This document shows, in pieces, positions 24,901-33,100 of a DNA stretch of 64,000 bases. Both the position numbers and the translations under genes were made by a program. Numbering within the stretch: the stretch's first letter is position 1; each line of letters begins with the position of its first letter. This DNA comes from Parus major. Taxonomy: Eukaryota > Chordata > Aves > Passeriformes > Paridae. The stretch spans positions 43,065,645 to 43,129,644 of the forward strand of contig NC_031799.1 in assembly GCF_001522545.3 (NCBI RefSeq), written 5' to 3'. The notes beneath the pieces were generated by a model. It had not been told where the DNA came from, did not search any database, and saw only the letters and a list, made by a program, of their open reading frames with translations.

Positions 24901-27900
24901 TCTGAAGCTAATGAACCAAACCCTACAGGAGCTCTTTTTGATAAGACATCTGAAATATGGAAACATGGAGTCTGACCCGTGACTCAGCCTAATAAGAGTT
25001 TTTCCTGTGTTTTCTTATTTTCTTCTCAGTATTTTATATCATGTTAAATATTTAAGGTAGACTTATGCATCTGAAGATCTCAGTGCAGAAGCTGAGGGAG
25101 AACTGGGATTTGCTTTCACTGCTCTGCAAATAAGCAGAAGTTTGTGTGTGCATACCTATACACAGGCAGGCAGGGAATGGAGCTCGAAAACACTAGTTTT
25201 CTGCTCTGAGGAATGTAAACTGTTCATGGGTGGTGGTTGTCTGGCTTTTCTGAGAGTCACCAGCACAGGAGAGGATAACCCTTGCCTGGTACATTGTCCC
25301 AGAGTTTTACCAGCCTTGTTACAGAAGGATGTTCCATTTGCCTCTACAAAAGGTAGAGGTGTTTTTTTTTTCCTTGCTTCCATCAGAAGTTTTTTCCTTC
25401 ATCCATCAGATGTTATTTTTTTCCTTCATCCATCAGAACTAGGCAGAATTGCTTCCTTCTCTGGAATACAAAGATTACAGGTTCTATTGCTCCTAAATCT
25501 TCTTTGTCTCTCCAAGAGTTTCAGGTGGTATTTTATTTATTTTTTTTAAAAAATTTGTTTCCTTATTCTCCTCCCTCTTATTCTCCTTCACAGGCCTGAA
25601 GTCTCCTCAAACAAGACCTTCTCCTTCCTGATTTACACAGAAGTAGATATTGGAGATCTGCTTATGCTGAAGCTGCAGTGGGAAAAGGACACCTTCTTCA
25701 GCTGGTCAGACTGGTGGACTCCTTTTACGTTTGACATCCAGAGAATCAGAGTGAAGTCAGGAGAAACTCAGAAAAAGTAACTTGTTTTGATTGTTATAAG
25801 CTATATTAGTTCTTGACAGTACTTCCTGATTTCTGGTATCTCACAGGCTGGGACAGTCATGTTAAGCAGCTACAAATAAGTGCAGTATAATGATAATCAG
25901 GGCTCCAGTGGTATCAAACTACCATTTAGATCAGCCAGGTTCAGTAGTTTACTTCCACTGGTATCTGCAGTTTGTAGTCTTACTCCTGCATATTTAATTT
26001 GTATCCCTCTATAATATGCAGGAGAGTATCTCCACGAACCAGCAACAGTGACTGTGTTTGCAATTTCTGTCCTCCTTTTTCATGCTGGGTATTTGCATAG
26101 GTTTTGTCACAAAGAACATGCTTAGATGGAGATTTTTAGAAATCCTGCCAAAAGTATGTTTGCACAAGAAATTATTGCTTAGTTAAGTTGGATTTTCTTG
26201 GGGGTTGAATACCTGAATGGTGGATGAAAACTGAAACACGTGACTATTGCAAGACATTGCTAATGCATGAATGTTGAAACATCAAAGTCTGAACAGAAGT
26301 GCTTTGACATGAATCTTTTGAAATACTCATATTCACTAAACATGAGATCTGTTTGCAGAACATGGGCCCAGAACAGAGTATGTGTGTTCTATGTACAGTA
26401 AATAATAATAAGTTCCTTCTTTGAATAAACAGGTCAGTCACTTGATCAAAGAACAGTTATCAGAGCTGAACAAATATAGGCGTGGGGAAAGTACTGATAA
26501 ATAGAAAAGCAAGTGCTCGTTTTCTGCAAATTGCAACCTAGCTCATTTGCAAACATTTGGGGGAGTATGGCTTTCTTCCAAGTTCATTCACCTGACAAAA
26601 AAACTCACATAAAGACTGGTGTAAATAAAGATCCAAGAGATTTTCGGATAGAACTTCTGCTGTCTCAGCCACAATAATTTTTTGCAAAGGATAAGTTAAA
26701 GTTATGGCTATGCTTTGATGTGCATGTATAATTCATTTACCAGTTTCTTTTGTTACAGAATTCTCTTTTAAAAATAACTTTCTCACAGGCCTGTGAAGTA
26801 GCAGTGCCCCACAAGACAAAATCTAAACATTGTTTCCAAGGACCGATCTTCTTTCAAAGATTAAAAAGGGATGTTTGGCTTAGTCATATGATTTTTCCAA
26901 TATTTATTCCACAGAGTGGTGTTCTGTTCTCGAGATGGCACCTCACGTCTCAGTAAGGGAGAAGAGGCAGCAATATTTGTGAAATGCTCAGAGCAGCCCG
27001 TCAACAGGAAGAGAGGAGGGTATGAGTAATCACTATTGGTTTTAGATAATTTCCCTTTAATTGACTTGTGCACTAGTTTTCTCAAGGCTTCAGAAGCATT
27101 ACAGCTCAGACTAATCAGAGGTTTGCTTGTGGCCACTTTAGCAGCTTAAGAGCTGTTAGCTTGCTTCTCTGCTAACCATCCTTAAGTGATTGTTAGGATA
27201 TCTGAGGAATGCGTGCTAGTCACTGCCTCTCCCAGTCACTCGGAGGCCAAGTATGATGGACTGTTAGAGAGACAGGGCACTAGCACAAAGAGGAAAGCAT
27301 GTCTGTCTCAAGATTCCTTACGCTTACCCTTAGCTGTAGAACATTCAAACCTCCATACTGGGTCAGCTCAGAGCTCTCCCTCCTTACTGGCCAGCAGCAG
27401 AGTTGGAGGCTGGTACAGGATTGGAGCAGGCATGTGAAGGTGCTCTTCTCAGCACACTGCTTTCTGATGGCAACCATCAGGTGGGTGAATTCCTGAGATT
27501 TTCATCTCTATGGATCAGAGATTCTGCCTTTGTTTAATAGCCCTTTGTTGCACTTTAATTTATTTATCGATAATTTTCCTGACCCAGATTAGATGTGGGG
27601 ACAGTCTTTGGACTTTACCCAGTAAAGTTTGAGATAGAGTAGTTATATTTATTTTAGTTCAGTTTCTGTGTGTGAATGGTCTGATGGAGACACTTCTGGA
27701 CTGAGATCTAGCTCTGTATAAAAATGCACATGTGCTGGCTGTTATTCTGGGGCAATGACCTGGACTGGCCTTGAGACCTCTGTGTGTATATCTGACATAA
27801 AATCAAGCAGAAGCCAGGAGATGCCCAAGCACGTAATTTATCTTCCTGTTAAGTAGAGAGTTTTAAAACTGTAATTCTCAAAAATAAGACAAGAGGGGAA

Positions 27901-27992
27901 AAAAAATCTTCCTCACCACCTTTATATGTTATTTTTTTCTCCACAGTACCAAGAAAGCCTCAAAAGAAAATTCTGCTCATGAATCTGCTTAA
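12895..27992 (+). CDS. LPL: Lipoprotein lipase, ten-exon coding sequence
   Basis: Join: 12895-12958, 19732-19898, 20019-20198, 20833-20944, 22768-23001, 23279-23521, 24629-24749, 25594-25776, 26915-27019, 27947-27992. This totals 1455 bp, or 484 residues plus stop. The product is the secreted triglyceride lipase of the pancreatic lipase family; it acts at the vessel wall on lipoprotein triglycerides. Seen in order: a signal peptide (about residues 1-21), a catalytic domain with Ser153 in GYSLG, Asp177 in GLDPAG and His262 in CSHER, and a lid between Cys237 and Cys260. A basic stretch (RKNRCNN and RTKR, 315-318) fits heparin binding and furin-type cleavage. A C-terminal PLAT domain has the Trp411/414/415 cluster. 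All introns begin GT and end AG and no frame breaks occur. Residue numbers run six below human. The final 15 residues extend past the human end. Hepatic and endothelial lipases are related, but the residue-level match is to LPL. Confidence 0.98.
12959..19731 (+). other. LPL intron 1 (6.8 kb)
   Basis: This is the largest intron, running from a GTGAGT donor to a TTACAG acceptor in phase 1. Its first 250 bp are CpG-rich and may belong to the promoter. The rest is AT-rich with no recognisable exon, RNA gene or transposon. A C-rich tract lies near 15867-15885. First introns of LPL often carry enhancers, but I cannot point to one here. Confidence 0.9.
19732..19898 (+). CDS. LPL: LPL exon 2 (N-terminal part of the lipase domain)
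   Basis: The exon encodes the acidic mature N-terminus ([11 protein letters not shown]) and continues to VIHGWT. The Cys pair in DVCYLVPG and AQCNFNH corresponds to the first disulfide of LPL. The sequon NHT at Asn64 matches the conserved essential N-glycan site (human mature Asn43). The HGW motif begins the oxyanion-hole strand. The acceptor reads CAGCAG, so splicing three bases later (exon start 19735) would also keep the frame and remove one Ala. The donor is GTAAGA. Confidence 0.95.
20019..20198 (+). CDS. LPL: LPL exon 3
   Basis: This is 60 whole codons in phase 0, equal in length to the mammalian exon. It encodes the stretch from [12 protein letters not shown] through [15 protein letters not shown] to ATFIDWLE, the conserved strand/helix region before the nucleophile. 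The CAACAG acceptor and GTAAGA donor are strong. The preceding intron 2 (19899-20018) is only 120 bp. Confidence 0.97.
20199..20832 (+). other. LPL intron 3 (634 bp)
   Basis: The intron runs from GTAAGA to CTGCAG and contains a 37-nt near-perfect palindrome at 20228-20264, 29 nt inside the donor (listed separately). Open frames across its second half are not supported as coding. Confidence 0.95.
20228..20264. repeat. Perfect 18-bp inverted repeat with a one-base spacer
   Basis: Left arm 20228-20245 (TTTTGTCTTCTATGACAT) and right arm 20247-20264 are exact reverse complements separated by a single A. As RNA it would form a long hairpin next to the exon 3 donor, apart from the strain of a minimal loop. 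It does not resemble a transposon end that I recognise. Confidence 0.9.
20833..20944 (+). CDS. LPL: LPL exon 4 (catalytic serine)
   Basis: The 112 bp match the mammalian exon length. The peptide runs [18 protein letters not shown], then [25 protein letters not shown] is the GXSXG nucleophile elbow with Ser153 (codon 20878-20880). The sequence GNLT at 163-166 forms an N-glycosylation sequon where I recall Ser in human and chicken. The exon ends in phase 1 with GTAAGT. Confidence 0.97.
20945..22767 (+). other. LPL intron 4 (1.8 kb)
   Basis: GTAAGT donor and a T-rich tract leading to ATAAAG at the acceptor. I see no repeat element, RNA gene or additional exon inside. Confidence 0.95.
22768..23001 (+). 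CDS. LPL: LPL exon 5 (catalytic aspartate, start of lid)
   Basis: At 234 bp this equals the mammalian exon. It begins by completing the Gly of ITG, followed by LDPAG with catalytic Asp177 (codon 22773-22775). [15 protein letters not shown] and [16 protein letters not shown] are highly conserved lipase stretches. Cys237 (GCNLGE) opens the lid loop, which carries on through [10 protein letters not shown] into exon 6. Donor GTGAGA, phase 1. Confidence 0.98.
23002..23278 (+). other. LPL intron 5 (277 bp) with a TA/TG-alternating tract
   Basis: A short intron whose 3' half (about 23177-23262) is an alternating TATA/TGTA/CATA tract, followed by a short T-rich stretch and TTCAAG at the acceptor. 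Confidence 0.93.
23279..23521 (+). CDS. LPL: LPL exon 6 (catalytic histidine, heparin-binding region, furin-type site)
   Basis: At 243 bp this equals the mammalian exon. Cys260 closes the lid and His262 (codon 23305-23307) in KCSHERS completes the triad. The basic segment [16 protein letters not shown] followed by RTKR (315-318) and NTK corresponds to the heparin-binding basic cluster and to the proprotein convertase site of mammalian LPL (R-X-K-R). The exon ends at MPYK. Donor GTAGGC, phase 1. Confidence 0.98.
23522..24628 (+). other. LPL intron 6 (1.1 kb)
   Basis: GTAGGC donor, TTTCAG acceptor. Near 24400-24440 several TTAATTG/TAATTA homeodomain-like cores cluster, in a simple AT-rich setting. 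Nothing coding is seen. Confidence 0.93.
24629..24749 (+). CDS. LPL: LPL exon 7 (start of the C-terminal PLAT domain)
   Basis: The 121 bp match the mammalian exon. The peptide [14 protein letters not shown] is the first strand of the beta-sandwich C-terminal domain. A sequon NMT lies at Asn348, absent from human LPL as I recall but present in chicken as NVT. It ends ENIAFTL with the last codon split after two bases; donor GTGAGT. Confidence 0.96.
24750..25593 (+). other. LPL intron 7 (844 bp) with a small tandem repeat
   Basis: GTGAGT donor and TTCACAG acceptor after a pyrimidine-rich stretch. It holds three copies of a T-rich unit ending in CATCAGA at 25362-25437, listed separately. Confidence 0.93.
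25362..25437. repeat. Three-copy tandem repeat, unit about 24-27 bp
   Basis: Each copy is a T run, then CCTT, then (C/T)ATCCATCAGA or a close variant. Copies are about 25362-25386, 25387-25410 and 25411-25437; the last two are the most alike. Confidence 0.8.
25594..25776 (+). CDS. LPL: LPL exon 8 (tryptophan-rich lipid-binding loop)
   Basis: At 183 bp this equals the mammalian exon. Asn380 in NKTFS is the second conserved N-glycan site. FSWSDWW (Trp411, 414, 415; codons 25703-25717) is the exposed tryptophan cluster that binds lipoprotein lipid and supports dimer contact. The exon ends at GETQKK with two bases of the next codon; donor GTAACT. Confidence 0.97.
25777..26914 (+). other. LPL intron 8 (1.1 kb)
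   Basis: GTAACT donor and CCACAG acceptor. AT-rich, with no element recognised. Confidence 0.93.
26915..27019 (+). CDS. LPL: LPL exon 9
   Basis: The 105 bp equal the mammalian length. The peptide VVFCSRDG to AAIFVKC holds the last cysteine pair, then basic NRKRGG. In mammals the stop codon lies at the end of this exon; here the frame stays open across a GTATGA donor into exon 10. Confidence 0.95.
27020..27946 (+). other. LPL intron 9 (927 bp)
   Basis: GTATGA donor and CTCCACAG acceptor behind a T-rich tract. Nothing else recognised. Confidence 0.92.
27947..27992 (+). CDS. LPL: LPL exon 10, coding part (C-terminal extension)
   Basis: After completing a Gly codon the exon adds [14 protein letters not shown] and a TAA stop (27990-27992). 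From memory chicken LPL has almost the same ending, while human exon 10 is wholly untranslated. The tail is polar, lysine-rich then acidic, and follows the last domain strand, so it is probably flexible. Confidence 0.93.
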
Positions 27993-28842
27993 GTGACAAG
28001 AACAAAGATTTTTCACACTGGGGAGGAGAAGAGTCTGTTCATCCCTGTGGACTGGATGTTCAGAACCAAATATATAGAAATATTTATCCGCTGCTGGATT
28101 TTTGCCTGCTATTCCTAGCTATTTTAGAGACTTCTTGTAAAAAAGTCTCAGCATATGAAGTTACTAACCATAAAGATACATTATCCAAATAGTTTAAAAA
28201 AAAAGAAACCTGAAAAACAACTTGCCAAAGTTTGGAGTGCTGAAAAGACGTATGTAATTTTGCTTAATCATGGTGCCTTGTGACAAGGTTTCTTGACACC
28301 AGATCCTATATAGCAATTTTTTAATATTTATTGAAAAGAAACAAAGCCCTATACTTGGTTTTATTTTTATTGTTGTTTTTGTTTTGTTTGGTTTTGGGAT
28401 ATTTTTTGGTTAGTTGGTTTTTTTGTTCTTTTCAGGAGTCATTTGAAACTATAGATGGATTTTTTTTTTGTCTTGGCTAACTGAATTTTCAGGCAGTTCA
28501 GTGGAGAGAGTTCATAATTTTCAAGTGTGTGTTTAGCAAGTAAATAGGTTTCCTATGTGAAAAAAAACCCCACCTTTGCTGTGTGTAATACTAGAAGGTG
28601 TCAGGGACTGACTTAATATGGGGATGAATTTTTTTAGTTTGTGGTTATGAATGTATTTAATTGGGGGTAGATGCCAGTGCTGCTTAGGAATAGGTATGAT
28701 CTGTTTAGCTATATATCTGTGTCGCTTACCCTGGAATAAATAACAGCTGTAGGAGAAGGTAGCAATGCCAGTGTCTTATGCAGACATTTAATATTTTATC
28801 TGTACTTTCAGTTATTGCAAGTGAAACTGTCTAGCCTTCAAC

Positions 28843-28850
28843 ACTGTGAA
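28843..28850 (+). promoter_or_regulatory. 8-mer miR-27 seed match in LPL 3' UTR
   Basis: ACTGTGAA pairs with miR-27 nucleotides 2-8 and has the preferred A opposite position 1. miR-27 repression of LPL has been reported in mammals; functionality of this site is inferred. Confidence 0.5.
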
Positions 28851-29948
28851 AATGGAGCTGCAGAGGAATTGAGATACCAGAAAATGCAGGAAACAGATAC
28901 TTCCCCCACTCTCCACCCTCTCCCTGCTTGCTTGCGTCATGTATGCCAGAACTGTCACAGTTTCTCTGCTCTTTGACACCAAGTGTCAGTCATGCAACTG
29001 AGTGGCTGCTGTATGCAGTTTTCAGTGCAAGTGAATCCACTTGATAGCTGACAAGGATGTTCATACTTCCCTGTACTGGAATTGTGACTGCCAGTGATCC
29101 ACCTCAGTTTGTTTCTTGGCTGTGGTACGGTGCTAGGAGCTGCTTAGTTTTCTGCCATGAGATGGAATTCAGCAGGAAGCAGGAGCTGAGCCAATTAAAA
29201 GCAGCCTGGTTGTGTGCTCCACAAGGAGTGCTCTGAAAAACACTCAAATTAGCCACGCTGCAAGTTTAAAAAAGTAGGTATATTGAAGGCAGTCTGCTTC
29301 CCCATTTTTAAGTAACATATAATTTTTCTAGTGTGCTGAAAGGTGCAATACCCTCTTTCAACTTTCTAGAGGGTAAACAAAATGCTGGGAGGTACAAGGG
29401 CTTGAAGGTAGACATTTGGAGACATGTAATGTTAGCTATTGATGCTGGGTGTTGTCTTTTCCTGGATGTGCAAGACAGCATGGAGATGGTGATTTCTCCA
29501 ATATCATCCCATCTTAAAAGCAAAGAAAAAAACCTATGTGTTTATGTGCACAATTTGTTTCCTATTTCCAACTGTAGCTGCTAGTATATTTGGGGATAAA
29601 AGTCTTAAACAGTGCAATATGTTGGAATATTAATAACTCTGAATTTGCTCACATTTGATTTCATGTTTGATTAAACTACAGCAGAGATGTGATGAGTCAC
29701 TGAGGGTGGGGTTTTGTATTGAGCCACTGCATCTGAGACCTCTAAAAATAAATACAGTGATTTATTCCCTATAGATTCCATATTTTGTTGCAATTTTCTT
29801 AAAAGTTCAGTTCTTCAGAAGCAAAGTATCTGGACAGCTGTGCCCTTAATACAGGATCAAATATAAACACATTTAGAATTTGGATACAAAATAGTGAAGG
29901 TTCTTTTCATAAGGAAACATGATTTAGCTTTGGGTGTTATTTATTAGC

Positions 29949-30051
29949 TGTATATAAGATATTTATGAGTGTAAAGGTAGTTTGTATATATTGCTAAAGT
30001 TGCTAACAGTCTCTACATTAGTACAGTTGTGTAGTACTAATCATGTATATA
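29949..30051 (+). promoter_or_regulatory. Cluster of three Pumilio-type elements in LPL 3' UTR
   Basis: TGTATATA occurs at 29949-29956, 29983-29990 and 30044-30051. Each fits the PUM1/PUM2 consensus UGUANAUA. They lie 115-220 nt upstream of the distal poly(A) signal, a typical place for active sites. Confidence 0.6.
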
Positions 30052-30166
30052 GCTTTCAGAGATTTTTATCAACAAGCCACTTACACATTGTTTTCTATGT
30101 CAATACGATTTTTTTTTTTTTTTAGAAATCTCCTCAGTTTTGTATAGAACAGAAACCTATGGTTTT

Positions 30167-30172
30167 AATAAA
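30167..30172 (+). terminator. Distal poly(A) signal of LPL (AATAAA)
   Basis: A canonical AATAAA inside TTTTAATAAAATTCTC. It is the last such signal before the sequence loses its 3' UTR character, and a T/G-rich stretch follows about 30-45 nt downstream. Cleavage would fall near 30190. Confidence 0.75.
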
Positions 30173-30190
30173 ATTCTCAAACTGAATCTG

Positions 30191-33100
30191 AAGTCACTAC
30201 TTTCCTTTTGGTGAAACCATCTGCTATATACCTTTTAGTGAAGGCCAGAGCCTATCTTTAAATTCTGGGCTGAAAAGATGGAGCGAGACACTAGTGAAAA
30301 AAGGCAATGTATGATTTTTCCACTGTTCTTCCCCATTTCATTTTGGGAAATGCAAAACTCATGTGTTGAGACATGAAGGAATCACTGTGTGGAAGAAAGT
30401 ATCCCACATCATAAAAGAAGTAGCTTTTCACCTGCAGTTTGTGGTTTTCAAGTTTCAGGCCTTTTTAAGAACAGTCCAAGAACTGTCCTTATTTTGAAAG
30501 GCTCATTCCCTTTTCTCCTTTCTCCTCGCAGGTGTCAGAACTATGCTTCTGTTCCACATTTTACCAAAACAGAGATGTTCTGACCCTGTGGGTGCAGGAG
30601 GAAAGCACCAGTCCCTTACCACCACTATTGCTTAAGGAAGTAACAGAGAAAAACCACTTTCAACCATTTGTTATGAGTGCAGCTAAGCTCAAGAATGGAT
30701 GTCACCAGAACAGTTTGCTCCATCACACAGAGCAAGGCTCCAGACAGACAGTGGAGGGGGATTGCTGGAATTAAGGACAGTTGTGGGATCATATTAGAGG
30801 TAATTAATTAGAGCAGTTCTCGGCTGACCTGGGAAACTCTGCCTCCAGAAATCTTCCTTGGTGAAAGATGACTGCTCTTTGACAAAAGCAGCTTCATTCC
30901 TTGTGAAAGCAGAGGGAAGCTGTGCTATGGAAAATGGATGGTTGAAGAGGATGCAGGTGGGGGAAGGGAAGGTGCGGGAAGATGCGGGAAGGGAAGGNNN
31001 NNNNNNNNNNNNNNNNNNNNNNNNNNNNNNNNNNNNNNNNNNNNNNNNNNNNNNNNNNNNNNNNNNNNNNNNNNNNNNNNNNNNNNNNNNNNNNNNNNNN
31101 NNNNNNNNNNNNNNNNNNNNNNNNNNNNNNNNNNNNNNNNNNNNNNNNNNNCAATCTGCAGACTGGAATGCTTGGAAAGGGGGAGCTCTAAGGACATTGC
31201 TTATCCCCTGTGTCAGTGTCTGGGTTAGGGGACTAGAAGGACTCACATTTGTACAAGACATGGCCTAGGACCACATCTTCTAAAACCAGCATGGTATAAC
31301 TATTCTTTCAGCATCACAGCAGCCTCAATACACTGAATGTGTTCTTAGGTGTAGCAGAGAAATAGTTTTTGATGGAGGGACAAGAATTCAGGTGTCTCCT
31401 GTGAGCGTTTAGAGCTAATCCTGGGCTCCTATCCTCTTGCATGTTGCTCTGCAATGCCCAGCCACATCAGAAAAGGTGATGATCCCTGTTTACCCTTCCA
31501 CTGTCTCTGGAATGGGCTGCACAAACAGACTGTCCAGCAGTCAATCAGTGGGTGGACAGACAGAAGGAGATTTTCTTGGCTGTAAGGAAAGAGGGAAGAA
31601 AAGGGATTTTAGCCAGTGTACCTGTAGGATTAGGAAATCCTGACTCAGGTTTCTAATGCCTAGATTTTAATTTTCATATTTAATTCTGAGAAATTTTTGG
31701 AACCAGCAATGGCTTTGATCTCCATAGATGTCTCCATACTTTCTCCATTCAGATATAGTTGTGTGCCTGCTCTTTTGTGTATTAAGAACAAAATGTCAAA
31801 GCTTGCTGCTTGGGATGAACAAGACATTGTGCATGTGTTGTTTCTAAAGGTCAAAAACCAGATATTGAAAAAAGAGTTTATGTAAGAGGGAAGAATGAAA
31901 CTAGCTGTTGTATTATCCTTTTTATTTACAGCTGTCAGTGCAAGGTTCTCCATATTCTGACTGTCAATACAAACATAGCAGTAATCCTCAGGAAAGACAT
32001 TTCCATCTCCTCCTGCTGCATCTTTCCAGAAAAGTCATCTAGTCAAATGTCTTTTGTGGCAGGTCTGGAAAGTCACCAGTTTACGTATAAGTGAATAAAG
32101 GGATTAGCATTCTCCAGTGGCTGAAGAAGAACAAGGAAATGAGAAGAGGAAGGGAAGGGAACCATTTGGCAGAACATCCCATATAAAGCTTGTCTTAACA
32201 ATGCTTTTATATCCGTGTGTGGTGCTATCTCTGCTCAGCAACACTCAGAATGCTTCCCTGAAACAGTTCAAGTTAACTCAGACAGAACAATGCATTCACA
32301 TCAGAAATGCAGATGCTAAATGGCGACCACTTAGGATGTAGCAGGTGTTAGTGTGGGGGTGCAGTGCATTTTCAATGATATAATCTCCCAACCATTCATG
32401 TCAGATAAACACCATGTTCTTCATTGTATGCCCTTCCTGTAGGAAGTGACCCAATATCACCAGTCCCACTTCTTGCCAATGACACTGGAGAGTATCTGCT
32501 GCTGTGCATCACCCCACCATGTAGAACCATTCACCGAGAAGTAAGACAGCCTGCCTGGCCATGGGTTACTACTGTCCTCAAAAGAGCCAGGAAGCGAGGG
32601 CATGTCTCATACTGTTCCACCTACCAAAGGCTTTTTTACCCACAATTAGCTGTAAACCTGGAATAAACTTTAAATAGTGAAAGAAAGACACTCCAAATAC
32701 AGAAATTAGGAACAGTAGGAACAGATTCCTGTGTTAGAACAGGTCAAAAAGATGCTAAGAATATTCACACTTTTTCAAAAGAAACATTGGGAAAAAAAAC
32801 CACAACAAACTTCTGAAGTTTTGCTTGCCTCAGGTCCTCAGGCTTTGGCCAGCCCTCGTTTTTTATCTCTGGCAGGCTTCATTCAGGAGCTTTTGAGGTT
32901 TGCTCCCATAGCCTGAAAAATTACTGCTGTACAAAACTACCTTTGGAGTCACTTCTAATCTTTTGGATTAGAAATCTCTCCCATGGGTAACAGTTCGTAA
33001 TGAAGGGGCTGCCAGTCCCGTGCTTCTGGTGAAAGGGCCAACCATGCCTTCAGTGAGAGACACAATCAAAACTCCCCTGAGACTAGGAAAAATCTTTTCG

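Larger units (their letters stand above)
27993..30190 (+). other. LPL 3' UTR (about 2.2 kb, end inferred)
   Basis: The long AT-rich trailer contains three AATAAA signals: 28735-28740, 29747-29752 and 30167-30172. The last, followed by a T/G-rich stretch, is the likeliest main site, and the earlier ones would give shorter transcripts. Mammalian LPL also makes two mRNAs by alternative polyadenylation. ATTTA-type AU-rich motifs are scattered, for example near 28323, 29936 and 29958. A miR-27-type seed match and three Pumilio-type octamers are listed separately. Confidence 0.8.

Noticed and set aside
30794..31268. Open frames across the 30998-31151 gap
   Set aside because: Length depends on the N run; flanking codons show only low-complexity purine-rich sequence.
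32424..32666. Frame containing NDTGEYLLLC, resembling an immunoglobulin-domain motif
   Set aside because: Only a few residues match, no matching strand pattern or second cysteine spacing is seen, and the splice context is poor.
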